Assembly (NCBI RefSeq): GCF_002288925.2
Contig: NW_022098069.1
Coordinates: 73,386,096 to 73,450,095 of the forward strand
DNA: 64,000 bases
From: Delphinapterus leucas
Taxonomy: Eukaryota > Chordata > Mammalia > Artiodactyla > Monodontidae
Reading direction: 5' to 3'
The notes beneath the pieces were generated by a model. It saw nothing but the letters and a program-made list of their open reading frames with translations, was not told where the DNA came from and did not search any database. Below are positions 42,720-53,990 of the stretch, in pieces. Positions within the stretch are counted from its first letter, which is position 1; every line of letters begins with the position of its first letter. Both the position numbers and the translations under genes were made by a program.

Positions 42720-43275
42720 TACATAGATAGAAAAAATTATAAAACATTACTGAGACATTATAGTAGATCTAAATGAAGAAAAATACCATGTTCAAAGATT
42801 GGAAGACTTGATCTTGTTAATGACAGTTCTCCCAAAATTGCTACATACACTCAATACAGTTCCAATTTCAATGCAATGCAAGTCTAGTCAAAATCTCAGC
42901 AGGTGTCTTTTGGAGAATGACAAGCTAATATTTATATTGAAATGCAAAAGGCCAAGAACTGCAGACACTCTTAAAGAAAAATAAAAACAGGGTATTGGCT
43001 ACAGCATTATACATATAAAGCTATTAAGCTTTAGTTAAAGTAGTGTAATATTGGTGCAGGAATGCAATGGAACAGAATAGAGGGCCCACAAAAAGACCAT
43101 TCATTTGGTGACAATATAGAACATTGGACAAAGGTCAGACTCTCACTAAAAGGTACAGGGGAAAGTTGTCATCCACATGGGGGAAAACACAACTAAGTAC
43201 TATGTCACAGTATAAAGAAGAATCAAATCCAAGTAGACTAAAGACTTAGCTGTGAAAGTCAAAACTACAGGTTTG
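42720..43275 (+). mobile_element. old L1 ORF2 fragment (copy C)
   Basis: Diverged ORF2 sequence: ccatgttcaaagattggaag near 42787, ctacatacactcaatacagt near 42841, and ggaacagaatagagggccca near 43069. Older than copies A and B by eye. Confidence 0.7.
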
Positions 43276-43361
43276 TTCATTTAACTGAGGTATAATTAAA
43301 ATGCAACACTGTATTCGTTTCCAGTGTACAACTTCATGATTCAATATTTGTATCAAAACTT
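43276..43361 (-). mobile_element. short L1 3'-UTR fragment (old)
   Basis: Reversed L1M 3' UTR: actgaggtataattaaaatg, then cagtgtacaacttcatgattcaatatttgt. It abuts the 5' end of the young L1. Confidence 0.55.
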
Positions 43362-44756
43362 TTTAGAAGGCGGAGATCACCTTCCTCCCCACAGATACAC
43401 CAGGAATACATCTACACGTGGAACAACTCCTACAGAACACCTACTGAACGCAGGCAGAAGACCTCAGACCTCCCAAAAGGCAAGAAACCCCCCACGTACC
43501 TGGGTAGGGTAAAAGAAAAAAGAATAAATAGAGACAAAAGGATAGGGATGGGACCTGCACCTCTGGAAGGGAGCCGTGAAGGAGGAAAGGTTTCCACACA
43601 CTAGGAAGCCCCTTCGTGGGCGGAGACTGCGGGTGGCGGAGCGGGAAAGCTTCGGGGCCGCGAAGGAGAGCACAGCAACAGGGGTGCGGAGGGCAAAGCG
43701 GTGAGATTCCCGCACAGAGGATCAGTGCCGACCGGCACTCACCAGCCCGAGAGGCTTGTCTGCTCACCCTCCGGGGCGCGCGGGGCTGGGAGCTGAGGCT
43801 CGGGCTTCGGTCGGAGCGCCGAGAGAGGACTGGGGTTGGCAGCGTGAACACAGCTTGCAGGGGGTTAGTGTGCCACGGCTGACCGGAAGGGAGTCCGGGA
43901 AAAAGTCTGGACCTGCCTAAGAGGCAAGAGACTTTTTCTTTGCTCTTTGTTTCCTGGTGCGCGAGGAGAGGGGATTACGAAGGCTGCTTAAAGGAGCTCC
44001 AGAGACGGGCGCGAGCCACGGCTAAAAGTGCGGACCCCAGAGACAGGCAAGAGACGCTAAAGCTGCTGCTGCCGCCACCAAGAAGCCTGTGTGCGAGCAC
44101 TGGTCACTATCCACACCCCCCTTCCAGGGAGCCTGTGAAGCCCGCCACTGCCAGGGTCCCAGGATCCAGGGACAACTCCCCTGGGGGGAACACACAGGGC
44201 GCCTCAGGCTGGTGCAACATCACGCCGGCCTCTGCCGCCGCAGGCTCGCCCCGCACTCCATGCCCCTCCCTCCCCCCGGCCTGAGTGAGCCAGAGCCCCC
44301 GAATCAGAGGCTCCTTTAACCCCATCCTGTCTGAGCAAGGAACAGACGCCTTCCAGCGACCTACACGCAGAGGCGGGGCCAAATCCAAAGCTGAGCCCCT
44401 GGGAGCTGTGAGAACAAAGAAGAGAAAGGGAAATCTCTCCCAGCAGCCTCAGAAGCAGCGGATTAAAGCTCCACAATTAACTTGATGGAAACTGCATCTG
44501 TGGAATACATGAACAGACAATGAATCATCCCAAATTGAGGAGGTGGACTTTGAGAGCAAGATTTATGATTTTATCCCCTTTTCCTTTTTTTGTGAGTGTG
44601 TATGTGTATGCTTCTGTGTGAGAGTTTGTCTGTATAGCTTTGCTTCTACCATTTGTCCTAGGGATCTATCCGTCCGTTTTTTATTTTCCTCTTAATAATT
44701 ATTTTTTTATTTTAATAACTTTATTATATTTTATCTTACTTTATTTTACTTTACTT

Positions 44757-44995
44757 TATATTCTTTTTTCCTTCCTTCCCTCCTTCNNNNNNNNNNNNNN
44801 NNNNNNNNNNNNNNNNNNNNNNNNNNNNNNNNNNNNNNNNNNNNNNNNNNNNNNNNNNNNNNNNNNNNNNNNNNNNNNNNNNNNNNTTTCCTTCCCTCCT
44901 TCCTTCCTTCCTCCCTCCCTCCCTCCTTTCTTTACTTCTTTCTTTCTACTTCTACTAATTCTTTCTTTCTACTTTTTCTCCCTTTTATTCTGAGC
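44757..44995. repeat. pyrimidine (TTCC)n tract in L1 5' UTR, with gap
   Basis: Pure CT-rich sequence (ttccttccctcc-like) lies on both sides of the N run, continuing as (TTCC)n and (TTTC)n to about 44990. This is the expected cause of the assembly gap. Confidence 0.9.
44787..44886. other. assembly gap, 100 N
   Basis: Exactly 100 N, a common placeholder for an unknown gap size, between two halves of the pyrimidine tract. The true length is unknown. The open frame at 44640-44993 crosses it and is not real. Confidence 0.99.
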
Positions 44996-45490
44996 CATGT
45001 GCATGAAAGGCTCTTGGTGCTGCAGCCAGGAGTCAGTGCTGTGCCTCTGAGGTGGGAGAGCCAACTTCAGGACACTGATCCACAAGAGACCTCCCAGCTC
45101 CACATAATATCAAACGGCAAAAATCTCCCAGAGATCTCCATCTCAACACCAGCACCCAGCTTCACTCAACGACCAGCAAGCTACAGTGCTGAACATCCTA
45201 TGCCAAACAACTAGCAAGACAGGAACACAACCCCACCAATTAGCAGAGGCTGCCTAAAGTCATAATAAGGACACAGACACCCCAAAGCACACCACCAGAC
45301 ATGGACCTGCCCACCAGAAAGACAAGATCCAGCCTCATCCACCAGAACACAGGCCCTAGTCCCCTCCACCAGGAAGCCTACACAACCCGCTGAACCAACC
45401 TTAGCCACTGGGGACAGACATCAAAAACAACGGGAACTACGAACCTGCAGCCTGCAAAAAGGAGACCCCAAACACAGTAAGATAAGCAAA

Positions 45491-46384
45491 ATGAGAAGAC
45501 AGAAAAACACACAGCAGAGGAAGGAGCAAGATAAAAACCCACCAGACCTAACAAATGAAGAGGAAATAGGCAGTCTACCTGAAAAAGAATACAGAACAAT
45601 GATAGTAAAGGTGATCCAAAATCTTGGAAACAGAATAGACAAAATGCAAGAAACATTTAACAAGGACCTAGAGGAACTAAAGAGGAAACAAGCAATGATG
45701 AACAATACAATAAATGAAATTATAAATACTGTAGATGGGATCAATAGCAGAATAACTGAGGCAGAAGAATGGATAAGTGACCTGGAAGACAAAATAGTGG
45801 AAATAACTACTGCAGAGCAGAATAAAGAAAAAAGAATGAAAAGACCTGAGGACAGTCTCAGAGACCTCTGGGACAACATTAAACACACCAACATTCGAAT
45901 TATAGGGGTTCCAGAAGAAGAAGAGAAAAAGAAAGGGATTGAGAAGATATTTGAAGAGATTATAGTTGAAAACGTCCCTAATATGGGAAAGGAAATAGTT
46001 ATTCAAGTCCAGGAAGCACAGAAAGTCCCATACAGGATAAATCCAAGGAGAAACACACCGAGTCACATATTAATCAAACAGTCAAAAAGTAAATACAAAG
46101 AAAGCATATTAAAAGCAGCAAGGGAAAAACAACTAATAACACACAAGGGAATCCCCATAAGGTTAACAGCTGATCTTTCAGCAGAAACTCTGCAAGCCAG
46201 AAGAGACTGGCAGGACATACTTAAAGTGATGAAGGAGAAAAACCTGCAACCAAGATTACTCTACCCAGCAAAGATCTCATTCAGATTTGATGGAGAAATT
46301 AAAACCTTTACAGATAAGCAAAAGCTGAGAGAGTTCAGCACCACCAAACTAGCTTTACAACAAATGCTAAAGGAACTTCTCTAG
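45491..46384 (+). CDS. L1 ORF1p (intact ORF), retrotransposon RNA-binding protein
   Basis: It has 297 codons and no internal stop. ORF1p binds L1 RNA as a trimer and acts as a nucleic acid chaperone. The N-terminal half is rich in Lys and Glu with a long coiled-coil-like run (residues about 25-120: RIDKMQETFNKDLEELKRKQ and following). The RNA-binding part includes DNIKHTNIRIIGVPEEEEKK (near 135-155). The C-terminal domain has ARREKQLIT-type and RDWQDILKVMKEKNLQPRLL motifs. The human ORF1p is about 338 residues, so this is a slightly shorter, ungulate/cetacean form. It may be transcribed, but ORF2 is dead here. Confidence 0.85.
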   Translation: MRRQKNTQQRKEQDKNPPDLTNEEEIGSLPEKEYRTMIVKVIQNLGNRIDKMQETFNKDLEELKRKQAMMNNTINEIINTVDGINSRITEAEEWISDLEDKIVEITTAEQNKEKRMKRPEDSLRDLWDNIKHTNIRIIGVPEEEEKKKGIEKIFEEIIVENVPNMGKEIVIQVQEAQKVPYRINPRRNTPSHILIKQSKSKYKESILKAAREKQLITHKGIPIRLTADLSAETLQARRDWQDILKVMKEKNLQPRLLYPAKISFRFDGEIKTFTDKQKLREFSTTKLALQQMLKELL

Positions 46385-46442
46385 GCAAGAAACATAAGAG
46401 GAGGAAAAGACCTACAATAACGAACCCAAAACAATTAAGAAA

Positions 46443-48083
46443 ATGGGAGTAGGAACATACATATCGATAATTACCTTAAATGTAAATGGACTAAATGCTC
46501 CCACCAAAAGACACAGATTAGCTGAATGGATACAAAAACAAGACCCATATATATGCTGTCTACAAGAGACCCACTTCAGACCTAGAGACACATACAGACT
46601 GAAAGTAAGGGGATGGAAAAAGATATTCCATGCAAATGGAAACCAAAAGAAAGCTGGAGTAGCAATTCTCATATCAGACAAAATAGACTTTAAAATAAGA
46701 CTATTAGAAGAGAAAAAGAAGGGCACTACATAATGATCAAGGGATCAATCCAAGAAGAAGATATAACAATTGTAAATATTTATGCACCCAACATAGGAGC
46801 ACCTCAATACATAAGGCAAATACTAACAGCCATAAAAGGGGAAACCGACAGTAACACAATAATAGGAGGGGACTTTAACACCCCACTTTCACCAATGCAC
46901 AGAGCATCCAAAATGAAAATAAATAAGGAAACACAAGCTTTAAATGATACATTAAACAAGATAAACTTAATTGATATTTATACGACATTCCATCCAAAAA
47001 CAACAGAATACACATTTTTTTCAAGTGCTCATGGAACATTCTCCAGGATAGATCATATCTTGGGTCAGAAATCAACCCTTGGTAAATTTAAGAAAATTGA
47101 AATTGTATCAAGTATCTTTTCTGACCACAATGCTGTGAGACTAGATATCAATTACAGGAAAACACCTGTAAAAAATACAAACACATGGAGGCTAAACAAT
47201 ACACTACTTAATAACAAAGTGATCACTGAAGAAATCAAAGAGGAAATAAAAAAATACCTAGAAACAAATGACAATGGAGACACGACGACCCAAAACCTAT
47301 GGGATGCAGCAAAAGCAGTTCTAAGAGGGAAGTTTATAGCAATACAATCCTACCTTAAGAAACAGGATACATCTCGAATAAACAACCTAACCTTGCCCCT
47401 AAAGCAATTAGAGAAATAAGAACAACAAACGCCCAAAGTTAGCAGAAGGAAAGAAATCATAAAAATCAGATCAGAAATAAATGAAAAAGAAATGAAGGAA
47501 ACGACAGCAAAGATCAATAAAACTAGAAACTGGTTCTTTGAGAAGATAAACAAAATTGATAAACCATTAGCCAGACTCATCAAGAAAAAAAGGGAGAAGA
47601 CTCAAATCAACAGAATTAGAAATGAAAAAGGAGAAGTAACGACTGACACTGCAGAAAGACCACGTATCATGAGAGATTACTACAAGCAACTCTATGCCAA
47701 TAAAATGGACAACCTGGAAGAAATGGACAAATTCTTAGAAAAGCACAACCTGCCAAAACTGAATCAGGAAAAAACAGAAAATATGAACAGACAAATCACA
47801 AGCACTGAAATTGAAACTGTGATTAAAAATCTTCCAAGCAACAAAAGCCCGGGACCAGATGGCTTCACAGGCGAATTCTATCAAACTTTTAGAGAAGAGC
47901 TAACACCTATCCTTCTCAAACTCTTCCAAAATATAGCAGAGGGAGGAACACTCCCAAACTCATTCTACAAGGCCACCATCACCCTGATACCAAAACCAGA
48001 CAAGGATGTCACAACGAAAGAAAACTACAGGCCAATATCACTGATGAACATAGATGCAAAAATCCTCAACGGAATACTAGCAA
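46443..48083 (+). pseudogene. L1 ORF2 (endonuclease and part of RT), frameshifted and truncated
   Basis: The frame from 46443 encodes the endonuclease start (ITLNVNGLNAPTKRHRLAEW, then QETH) but reaches a stop at 46731-46733. The next reading frame resumes [20 protein letters not shown] and keeps the GGDFNTP and SDHNAVRLD catalytic blocks. An in-frame TAA lies at 47417-47419. From 47492 it reads to [13 protein letters not shown] and [10 protein letters not shown], where homology ends. The reverse transcriptase active-site motif (F/YADD) is absent. It cannot work as an enzyme. Confidence 0.88.
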
Positions 48084-48109
48084 GATCACTTAATGGCTTA
48101 AGTGATCTT
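48082..48109. repeat. perfect 12-bp inverted repeat at L1 junction
   Basis: The arms are 48082-48093 (aagatcacttaa) and 48098-48109 (ttaagtgatctt), with the 4-nt loop tggc. It sits exactly where plus-strand L1 homology ends and minus-strand L1 begins. Confidence 0.9.
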
Positions 48110-50066
48110 CAACCATATATTTGCCTTTCCTACTGGGATTTTCCCCTTTTCTTTAGATTCTTGTTTCTTTTTTAGAGATCTTTCAATATTTCTTTTAGGG
48201 TAGGTTTAGCATTGTTGAATTCTTTGTTTTTGCTTGTCTTAGAAATTATTTTCCCTTCTATTCTAAATGATAATCTTGCTGGGCAGAGTATCCTAGGTTG
48301 CATGTTTTTCCCTTTCAGTAATTTGAATATATCATACCACTTCCTTCTGGCCTGCAATGTTTCTGCAAAAGATTCATCTGATAGGGGAACTGGGGGTTTC
48401 CTTGTAACTCCTTGTTTTTCTCTTGCTGCCTTTAGAATCCTTTCAAGGAATTTCTCTTGTCCTTTAATTGGGAGTAGTTCCTCTGTTTTTTCATTTTACT
48501 TAACTTTCTCTGTCTCTATTAATTTAGGAGAAACAGTTACCCACTACGGTTTTGAAGGGGTGTTTTTATGTAGGAGCATCCCTGTGTAGACTGTGTGTGT
48601 CCAATATTTTTGGTGCAAGGGCTGGTTTTGGTATGGATGCCAGCCATGTCTCTTTCAATGTGTGCTGGTCATTATCTCCTTGAGAGGGGGTGTGACTGCT
48701 GTTGTGGTGTTCAAAGCTTGCGCTGGATGTGAGGCAGGGCCTCCTCTTTGTTCTGTGGCTGTCACCACCCTGCTGGGGGCAGGGTCTATTCCCCAGTTGT
48801 TGAAGTAGAAGCCCTGAGGGTTGGGTTTAATCAGGCTCCGTCCTCTTGAGTGTGTGCCCTACCCCAAAGGAGGTGATTGCTGAAGCAAATGAGGCCCGTG
48901 TGGTCACAGTGACCCTATGCGCTGCCTGTGCAGGCATCCATGGTTCTGCTCAGCAGCCCAAGGTAGCATCTTTTTCCATTGTGTTCATCCCAGATGTAGT
49001 GAAAGGCTGTGGTGTGGAATAGGCTGTGGCTGGGGATTGAGGCACTGCGGCTGTGCTGCCACCTGAGACCTGGGTTGCCTCTGGCCGACCTCTCCCAAAA
49101 CCCATCTGCCCCAGATCTGGCATGAAGCTGTGGTATAGAGTGGGCAGAACTGGGGCACTCCTGCTGGGAAACTAATTGCCACCTGCTACTGCCCAGGGCC
49201 TGACTACCCGAGATTCAGCACCTAGCTGCTGCACATTCCTGTGGTGCTGCTCAGGGCATGTGCTGACAATGTGTGCTGTGGCTGGGCCCACCATCATGCA
49301 CAGGCTGACAAAGAGCTCCTCAGCACCCCATGAATCACACCCCAGACCCTCCAGGCTGTCTCTGCGTGGCTAGATGAGTCCTCTGCCAAGGCCTGTCTGC
49401 CTGAGATTCGGCACTTAGCTGCTGTGTGTCCTTGTGGTACCACCCCATGTGCACACTGACAGTGTCTGCCTGGCTTGCCCAGCCACCCCGCTAGGTGCAC
49501 TGACAATGTTCTCTGTGGTTCCACCGAGATCACACCCCAGGCACCCTGGTCTGTCTCTACGCAGAGAGACTGAATCTTTGCCCTGATCTGTGCCAGGCTG
49601 TGGTGTGAAATGAGGGGGATGGGGGTGTTCACCCCTTCAGATTGGGAAATGCAGCAAGGCGGCAGCTGGCAGTGTTAAGTCTATTTCCACCCTGATTGTT
49701 AGCAAGCCAGCACGTGTGACACTGCTCCTAAGTAGAGTCTAGGCTTCTCCAGCCCTTCTATCTGCCTCAGTGGATTTACCAGTAGGCAAGGGAGCTCCCT
49801 AGTCTGAGGAACTATTCATGTGGACCTCCTTTTCCTTCCAGACCCCTCCCAGGGGCACCAGTCCCAACCTGAGGCCCTTTTTTTTTTTCTTTTGTCCTAC
49901 CCAGTTACATGGAGATCTTTCTTGCAACTTTGGTTGTATAGGAGATCTGCCAGTTTCCAGTTAGTTTTCTGTGAGAGTTGTGTCACATATAGATGTATTT
50001 TTGATGTTTGTGAGGTAGGTGAGCTCCAGGTTCTCCTACTGTGCCATCTTGATCCCCCTTCCTCCT
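48110..50066 (-). mobile_element. L1 5' UTR and start of ORF1, reverse orientation
   Basis: In reverse, from the right end it begins ggggatcaagatggcacagt, a typical L1 5' end. It continues through a long GC-rich 5' UTR with repeated degenerate blocks and reaches ORF1 C-terminal codons at 48172-48357 (QARRKWYDIFKLLKGKNMQP). It is truncated at the palindromic junction. Confidence 0.75.
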
Positions 50067-50772
50067 ATAACTACAGACATAGACTTAAAGTCTATGTCAT
50101 CTCATATTAGTATAGCCACCCACCTTTCTTTTGGTTACTGTTTGCATGGAATATCTTCTCATCTTTCTACTTTTAACCTATTTGTGTCCTTCAATCTAAA
50201 GTGAGTCTCTTATAGACAGTATATACTTGATTATCTTTTAAAATCCTTTCAGCTTCATTTGCATTCAAAACAATTACTGATATGGAAGGACTTCTGCCAT
50301 TTTGCTATTTGCTGTATGTCATATCATTTTTATCCTCTATTACTGCCTCCTTTTGTGTTTAATGGATTTTTATATAGCATGCTCTTTTTACTTCCTCATT
50401 TCCTTTCAATATATATAGTTTAAGTCATTTTTCTAGTGGTTACCCTAAGGATTACAATTAATATCTTACACTTATAACAACCTAGTTCCAATAACTATCA
50501 ACTTAGCTTCAACAGTATACAAAAAATCTACTCTTTTACAGCTCCATCTCTTCTTATGTTGTTCCTGTCACAAATTTTACCTTTATACATGGTGTGTCCA
50601 TTAATATAGGCTTATTATTATCACTTACTCATTTGTCTTTTAAATTATATAGGAAAAAATTTACTAACAAAAAAATACAATATTATATTTTATACTTAAC
50701 TATGTAATTATCCCTACTAGTATTCTTTATTTCTTCATATGCTCCAAATTACTGTCTAATGTCCTTTCATTT

Positions 50773-50941
50773 AAAAAAAAAATTTATTCATTTATTTTGG
50801 TTGCGTTGGGTCTTAGCTGTGGCATGCGAACTTCTTAGTTGCAGCATGCATGCAGCATCTAGTTCCCTGACCAGGGATTGAACCCAGGCCCCCTACATTG
50901 GGAGCACAGAGTCTTACCCACTGGACCACCAGGGAAGTCCC
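50773..50941 (-). mobile_element. CHR-1 type SINE
   Basis: It is reversed, with ctgaccagggattgaaccca near 50867 and the right end gaccaccagggaagtccc. The perfect 13-bp duplication tgtcctttcattt is at 50760-50772 and 50942-50954. Confidence 0.95.
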
Positions 50942-51050
50942 TGTCCTTTCATTTTTTAATCAAAGGATTCCCTTTAACACTTCTTTTAGGCAGTTCTATA
51001 ACCAACAAACTCCTTCAGATTTTGTTTATCTGGGAATGTCTTGTTTTCTT

Positions 51051-51283
51051 TTTTTTTTTTTTGCAGTACGCGGGCCTCTCGTGGCAACTGTCGTGGCCTC
51101 TCCCGTTGCAGAGCACAGGCTCTGGATGCACAGGCTCAGCGGCCATGGCTCACGGGCCCACCTGCTCCACGGCATGTGGGATCTTCCCGAACCGGGGCAC
51201 AAACCCGTGTCCCCTGCATCGGCAGGCGGACTCTCAACCACTGCACCACCAGGGAAGCCCCCACTGCGCCACCAGGGAAGCCC
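51051..51283 (-). mobile_element. CHR-2 SINE with duplicated head
   Basis: It is a reversed CHR-2 whose right end appears twice: ccactgcaccaccagggaagccc at 51238-51260, then ccactgcgccaccagggaagccc at 51261-51283. The two head copies differ by one base. The duplication flanks are unclear. Confidence 0.9.
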
Positions 51284-53189
51284 ATTTTTCTCCATTTTTG
51301 AAGAATAGTTTTGCCAGATATGGAAGTCTTGGTTTACAGGGTTTTCACTTTTGTTTTTTTTTCTCTCAGTATTTTAAATGTCACCATACTATCTTCTGGT
51401 CTCCATGGTTTCTAATAAGAAATAATTTTATTGAGGATCCCTTCTTTGTGGTGATTCACTTCTCTCTTGCTGCTTTCAAGATTTTCTCTTTGTTTTTGTT
51501 TTTCAATAGTTTGTTTATAATGAGTCTTAGTGTGGATCATTTTAAATTTATTCTTCTTGAAGTTTGTTGACTTTCTTGGATGTGAAGGTTCATGTCTTTC
51601 ATCAAATATGGGACTTTTTAGCCATTATTTCTTCAAATATTCTTTCTGTCCCTTTCTCTCCTCTACTTTTGGATCTTTCATTATGTATATGTTGGAATAT
51701 TTGATAGTGTTCCACAGGTCTCTTAACCTCTGTTCCTTTTTCTTCATGCTTTTTTCTTTCTGCTCCTCAAACTGGATAATTTCAATTGACCTATTCAAGT
51801 TAATTGATTCTTTCTTCTCCCTGCTCAAATCTGTTGTTGAAACACTCTAGTGAAATTTTATTTTAGTTATTTACTGAATTCTCATTTGAATCTTTTTTAT
51901 AATTTCTATTTCTTTATTAAGATCCTCTATTTGTTCAGACATTCTCAACATTCTCCTGGTTTTCTCTAGTTCTTGGTGTATGGTTCTCTTTAGCACTTTG
52001 AACATATTTAAGACATTTGATTTTAAGTCTTTGTCTAGTAAGTACAATGTCTGGGCTTCCTCAGACACTGGGGCAGTTTCTGTGAATTTTTTTTCCTGTG
52101 AATGGGCCATACCTTGTTTCTTTGCATTCCTCATATTTTTTCTGGAAAACTGGACATGTTAGTATTATAATGTGGTATCTCTGGAAATAATATTCTCTCA
52201 CCACCCCCTCCTCAGAATTTATTGTTACTCATGGTGGGTTGTAACTGACTGTTTAGTAAACTTTCTAAATTATTTTTGTGAAGACTATACTTTTTTCTCA
52301 GAAGTATATGTTTCTTTAGCTTAGTATTCAGCTAATGCTTTGACGGAGATTTCTGGATGCCGGAGCCAAGAAAAGAAACAAGATAAAAAAGGATTCTTCT
52401 CTTTTTTCAGATTTGAGGGCACTCCTTCAACATTTAGCTGGGCCATATAAAACTCTACTCTAGCCTTCACTTCCTGCTTACGCTGAGACTAAAGATCAAC
52501 CAATATTGAAAGGCTAGGGTCTTCTCAAGTATTTTGTATGTGTTCTGCCCTGGTCATGTGGATAACCTTTTAGATTCCCTGGTATACAAAGGAAATTCTG
52601 AAAGTTCCTATTGCCCCAAAGTATCTTATTCCCAGTTTGTCCCCTGAGGTTGTGTGACTACTGTGCAACTATTGCTTGTCCCAACTGTTATCTTTTGCCA
52701 CAGCATCTTGTTCACTTGTGGCAGTGGTTTGTTCATGTCTCTCAATGTGTTTAAGGGATGCCTTCCATGGAGCTAATTCTCCACCCAGAGAGTTCCACAT
52801 TGGGTAAAACAAAGGCAAACATCTATATGTCAAGGAACCGAAGACAAATCGAAACAGACAATCAAAATTCTTAGAGAACAAGGTCTATTCTGTTCCCTCT
52901 GGGACTAGGAACCCACACCAAGAACACAGGTTGATGCCTTCAAAACCAGGACCAATCTGGGAACAGAGAAGTGTGGGAAAGGTAACTTAAATGCCACAAA
53001 GCTCTCCTATGTGCTTAAGTCACCCTTTTCCTAATAAAGCATTCACTTCATTGCTATAAACCTTTGACTACCTTCCAGGATCCCAATAAATTTGATCCTG
53101 ACAATTTGCCAGTTTTTTTGTGGGTGTTTCTAGGGAAGTACAAAACCCCAGAGTTTCCTACTCCACCATTTTCACTGACATTACTAGTC

Positions 53190-53990
53190 ACACCTCTTTG
53201 CATTATTTTTTGTTTTTGTTTTTAGCAGTCACTCGAGGGATCACAATATATATATCCTTAACTTTCATAGTCTATTTGGGGGTTACTTTTGTACCACTTC
53301 ACTTCAAAGAATCTTCCAAACATATTTAACTTACCCAATTTCCATTTATTCTGTAAATGTCATATATATTACATTTATATACAACATAAAACTCGAAGTA
53401 AAAGGTTTTGATTTTTACTTTAATTACTGATGTAAACTTTAAAGAAATTAAGAAAAAGTGATACTTGTTTATTTATCCATACATTTCCCATTTCTGGTGT
53501 TCTTTATTCCTTCCTGATGATCTGAATTTCTATTTGGTATCATTTCCACTCAGCCTGAAAACGTTCCTCTGGCATTTCTCGTAGTGCAGGTTAACAGATG
53601 ATGAATTCTCTTTGTTTCTATTCATCTGAATTAATATTTTGTTAGGCACAAAATTCTGAGTTGGCAGGGTTTGCCCATCAACCCCGCCCGAGCACTGAAA
53701 TATGTCAATTCCCTGTCTTCTTGTTCCATTATCTCTCATGAGAAGTCAGCATCACTTACATCATTGTTTCTCTGCAGCAATATATTGCCTTTGTCTAGCT
53801 GCATTCAAAGTTTTCTCGTTTTCTCTAGTTTTCATAGGTTTGATCACAATGTGCCTAGGCGTGGTTTTCATGGTATTTTTTCCTGCTTGGGATCTAAACA
53901 GTTTCTTGAATATGTATACTTAATAATGTCTTTCAAAAACTTTGGGAATTTTTGAGCTATTTTTTTCTCCATAAAAAGGAAAAACTCACT
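53190..53990 (-). mobile_element. old L1/HAL1-like ORF1 fragment, reverse
   Basis: Reversed ORF1-like sequence: the cctctggcatttctcgtagt block near 53570 and the gatcacaatgtgcctagg block near 53842 resemble L1M or HAL1. Strongly diverged. Confidence 0.5.

Larger units (their letters stand above)
43364..45490 (+). promoter_or_regulatory. L1 5' UTR with GC-rich internal promoter region
   Basis: CpG-rich from about 43600 to 44460 (for example ctccggggcgcgcggggctg near 43770). L1 elements carry an internal RNA polymerase II promoter in the 5' UTR, so this is the likely promoter. The pyrimidine tract and the assembly gap fall in its second half. Activity is inferred, not shown. Confidence 0.65.
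43364..48083 (+). mobile_element. young L1 with 5' UTR, intact ORF1 and broken, 3'-truncated ORF2
   Basis: The 5' UTR (about 43364-45490) starts gaaggcggagatcaccttcc and holds GC-rich promoter sequence. ORF1 follows at 45491, then ORF2 from 46443. Homology to L1 ends near 48083 inside the reverse transcriptase. Downstream of the junction the DNA is L1 in the opposite orientation. Losing the 3' rather than the 5' end is unusual for L1, so a rearrangement after insertion is likely. Confidence 0.9.
50067..53175 (-). mobile_element. older L1, reverse (ORF2 start, ORF1, 5' UTR), with two SINEs
   Basis: In reverse, 5' UTR lies near 51870-53175 (right end ggtggagtaggaaactctgg). ORF1 remnants lie at 51300-51830 (ending RLRDLWNTIKYSNIYIMK). 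Early ORF2 (tatactgtctataagagactcac) lies near 50195-50225. It is split by CHR SINEs at 50773-50941 and 51051-51283. The boundaries at 52300-53100 are less sure. Confidence 0.65.

Noticed and set aside
43600..44460. CpG island as the promoter of an unknown gene
   Set aside because: It is the GC-rich L1 5' UTR, followed by ORF1. No other gene begins here.
44640..44993. Open frame with an X-filled stretch
   Set aside because: It spans the 100-N gap within a low-complexity pyrimidine tract.
50878..51570. 230-codon open frame
   Set aside because: It is two CHR SINEs and L1 in a chance open frame. The same peptide pattern (GTNPCPLHRQADSQPLHHQG) occurs in the translations of many CHR-2 copies in the window.
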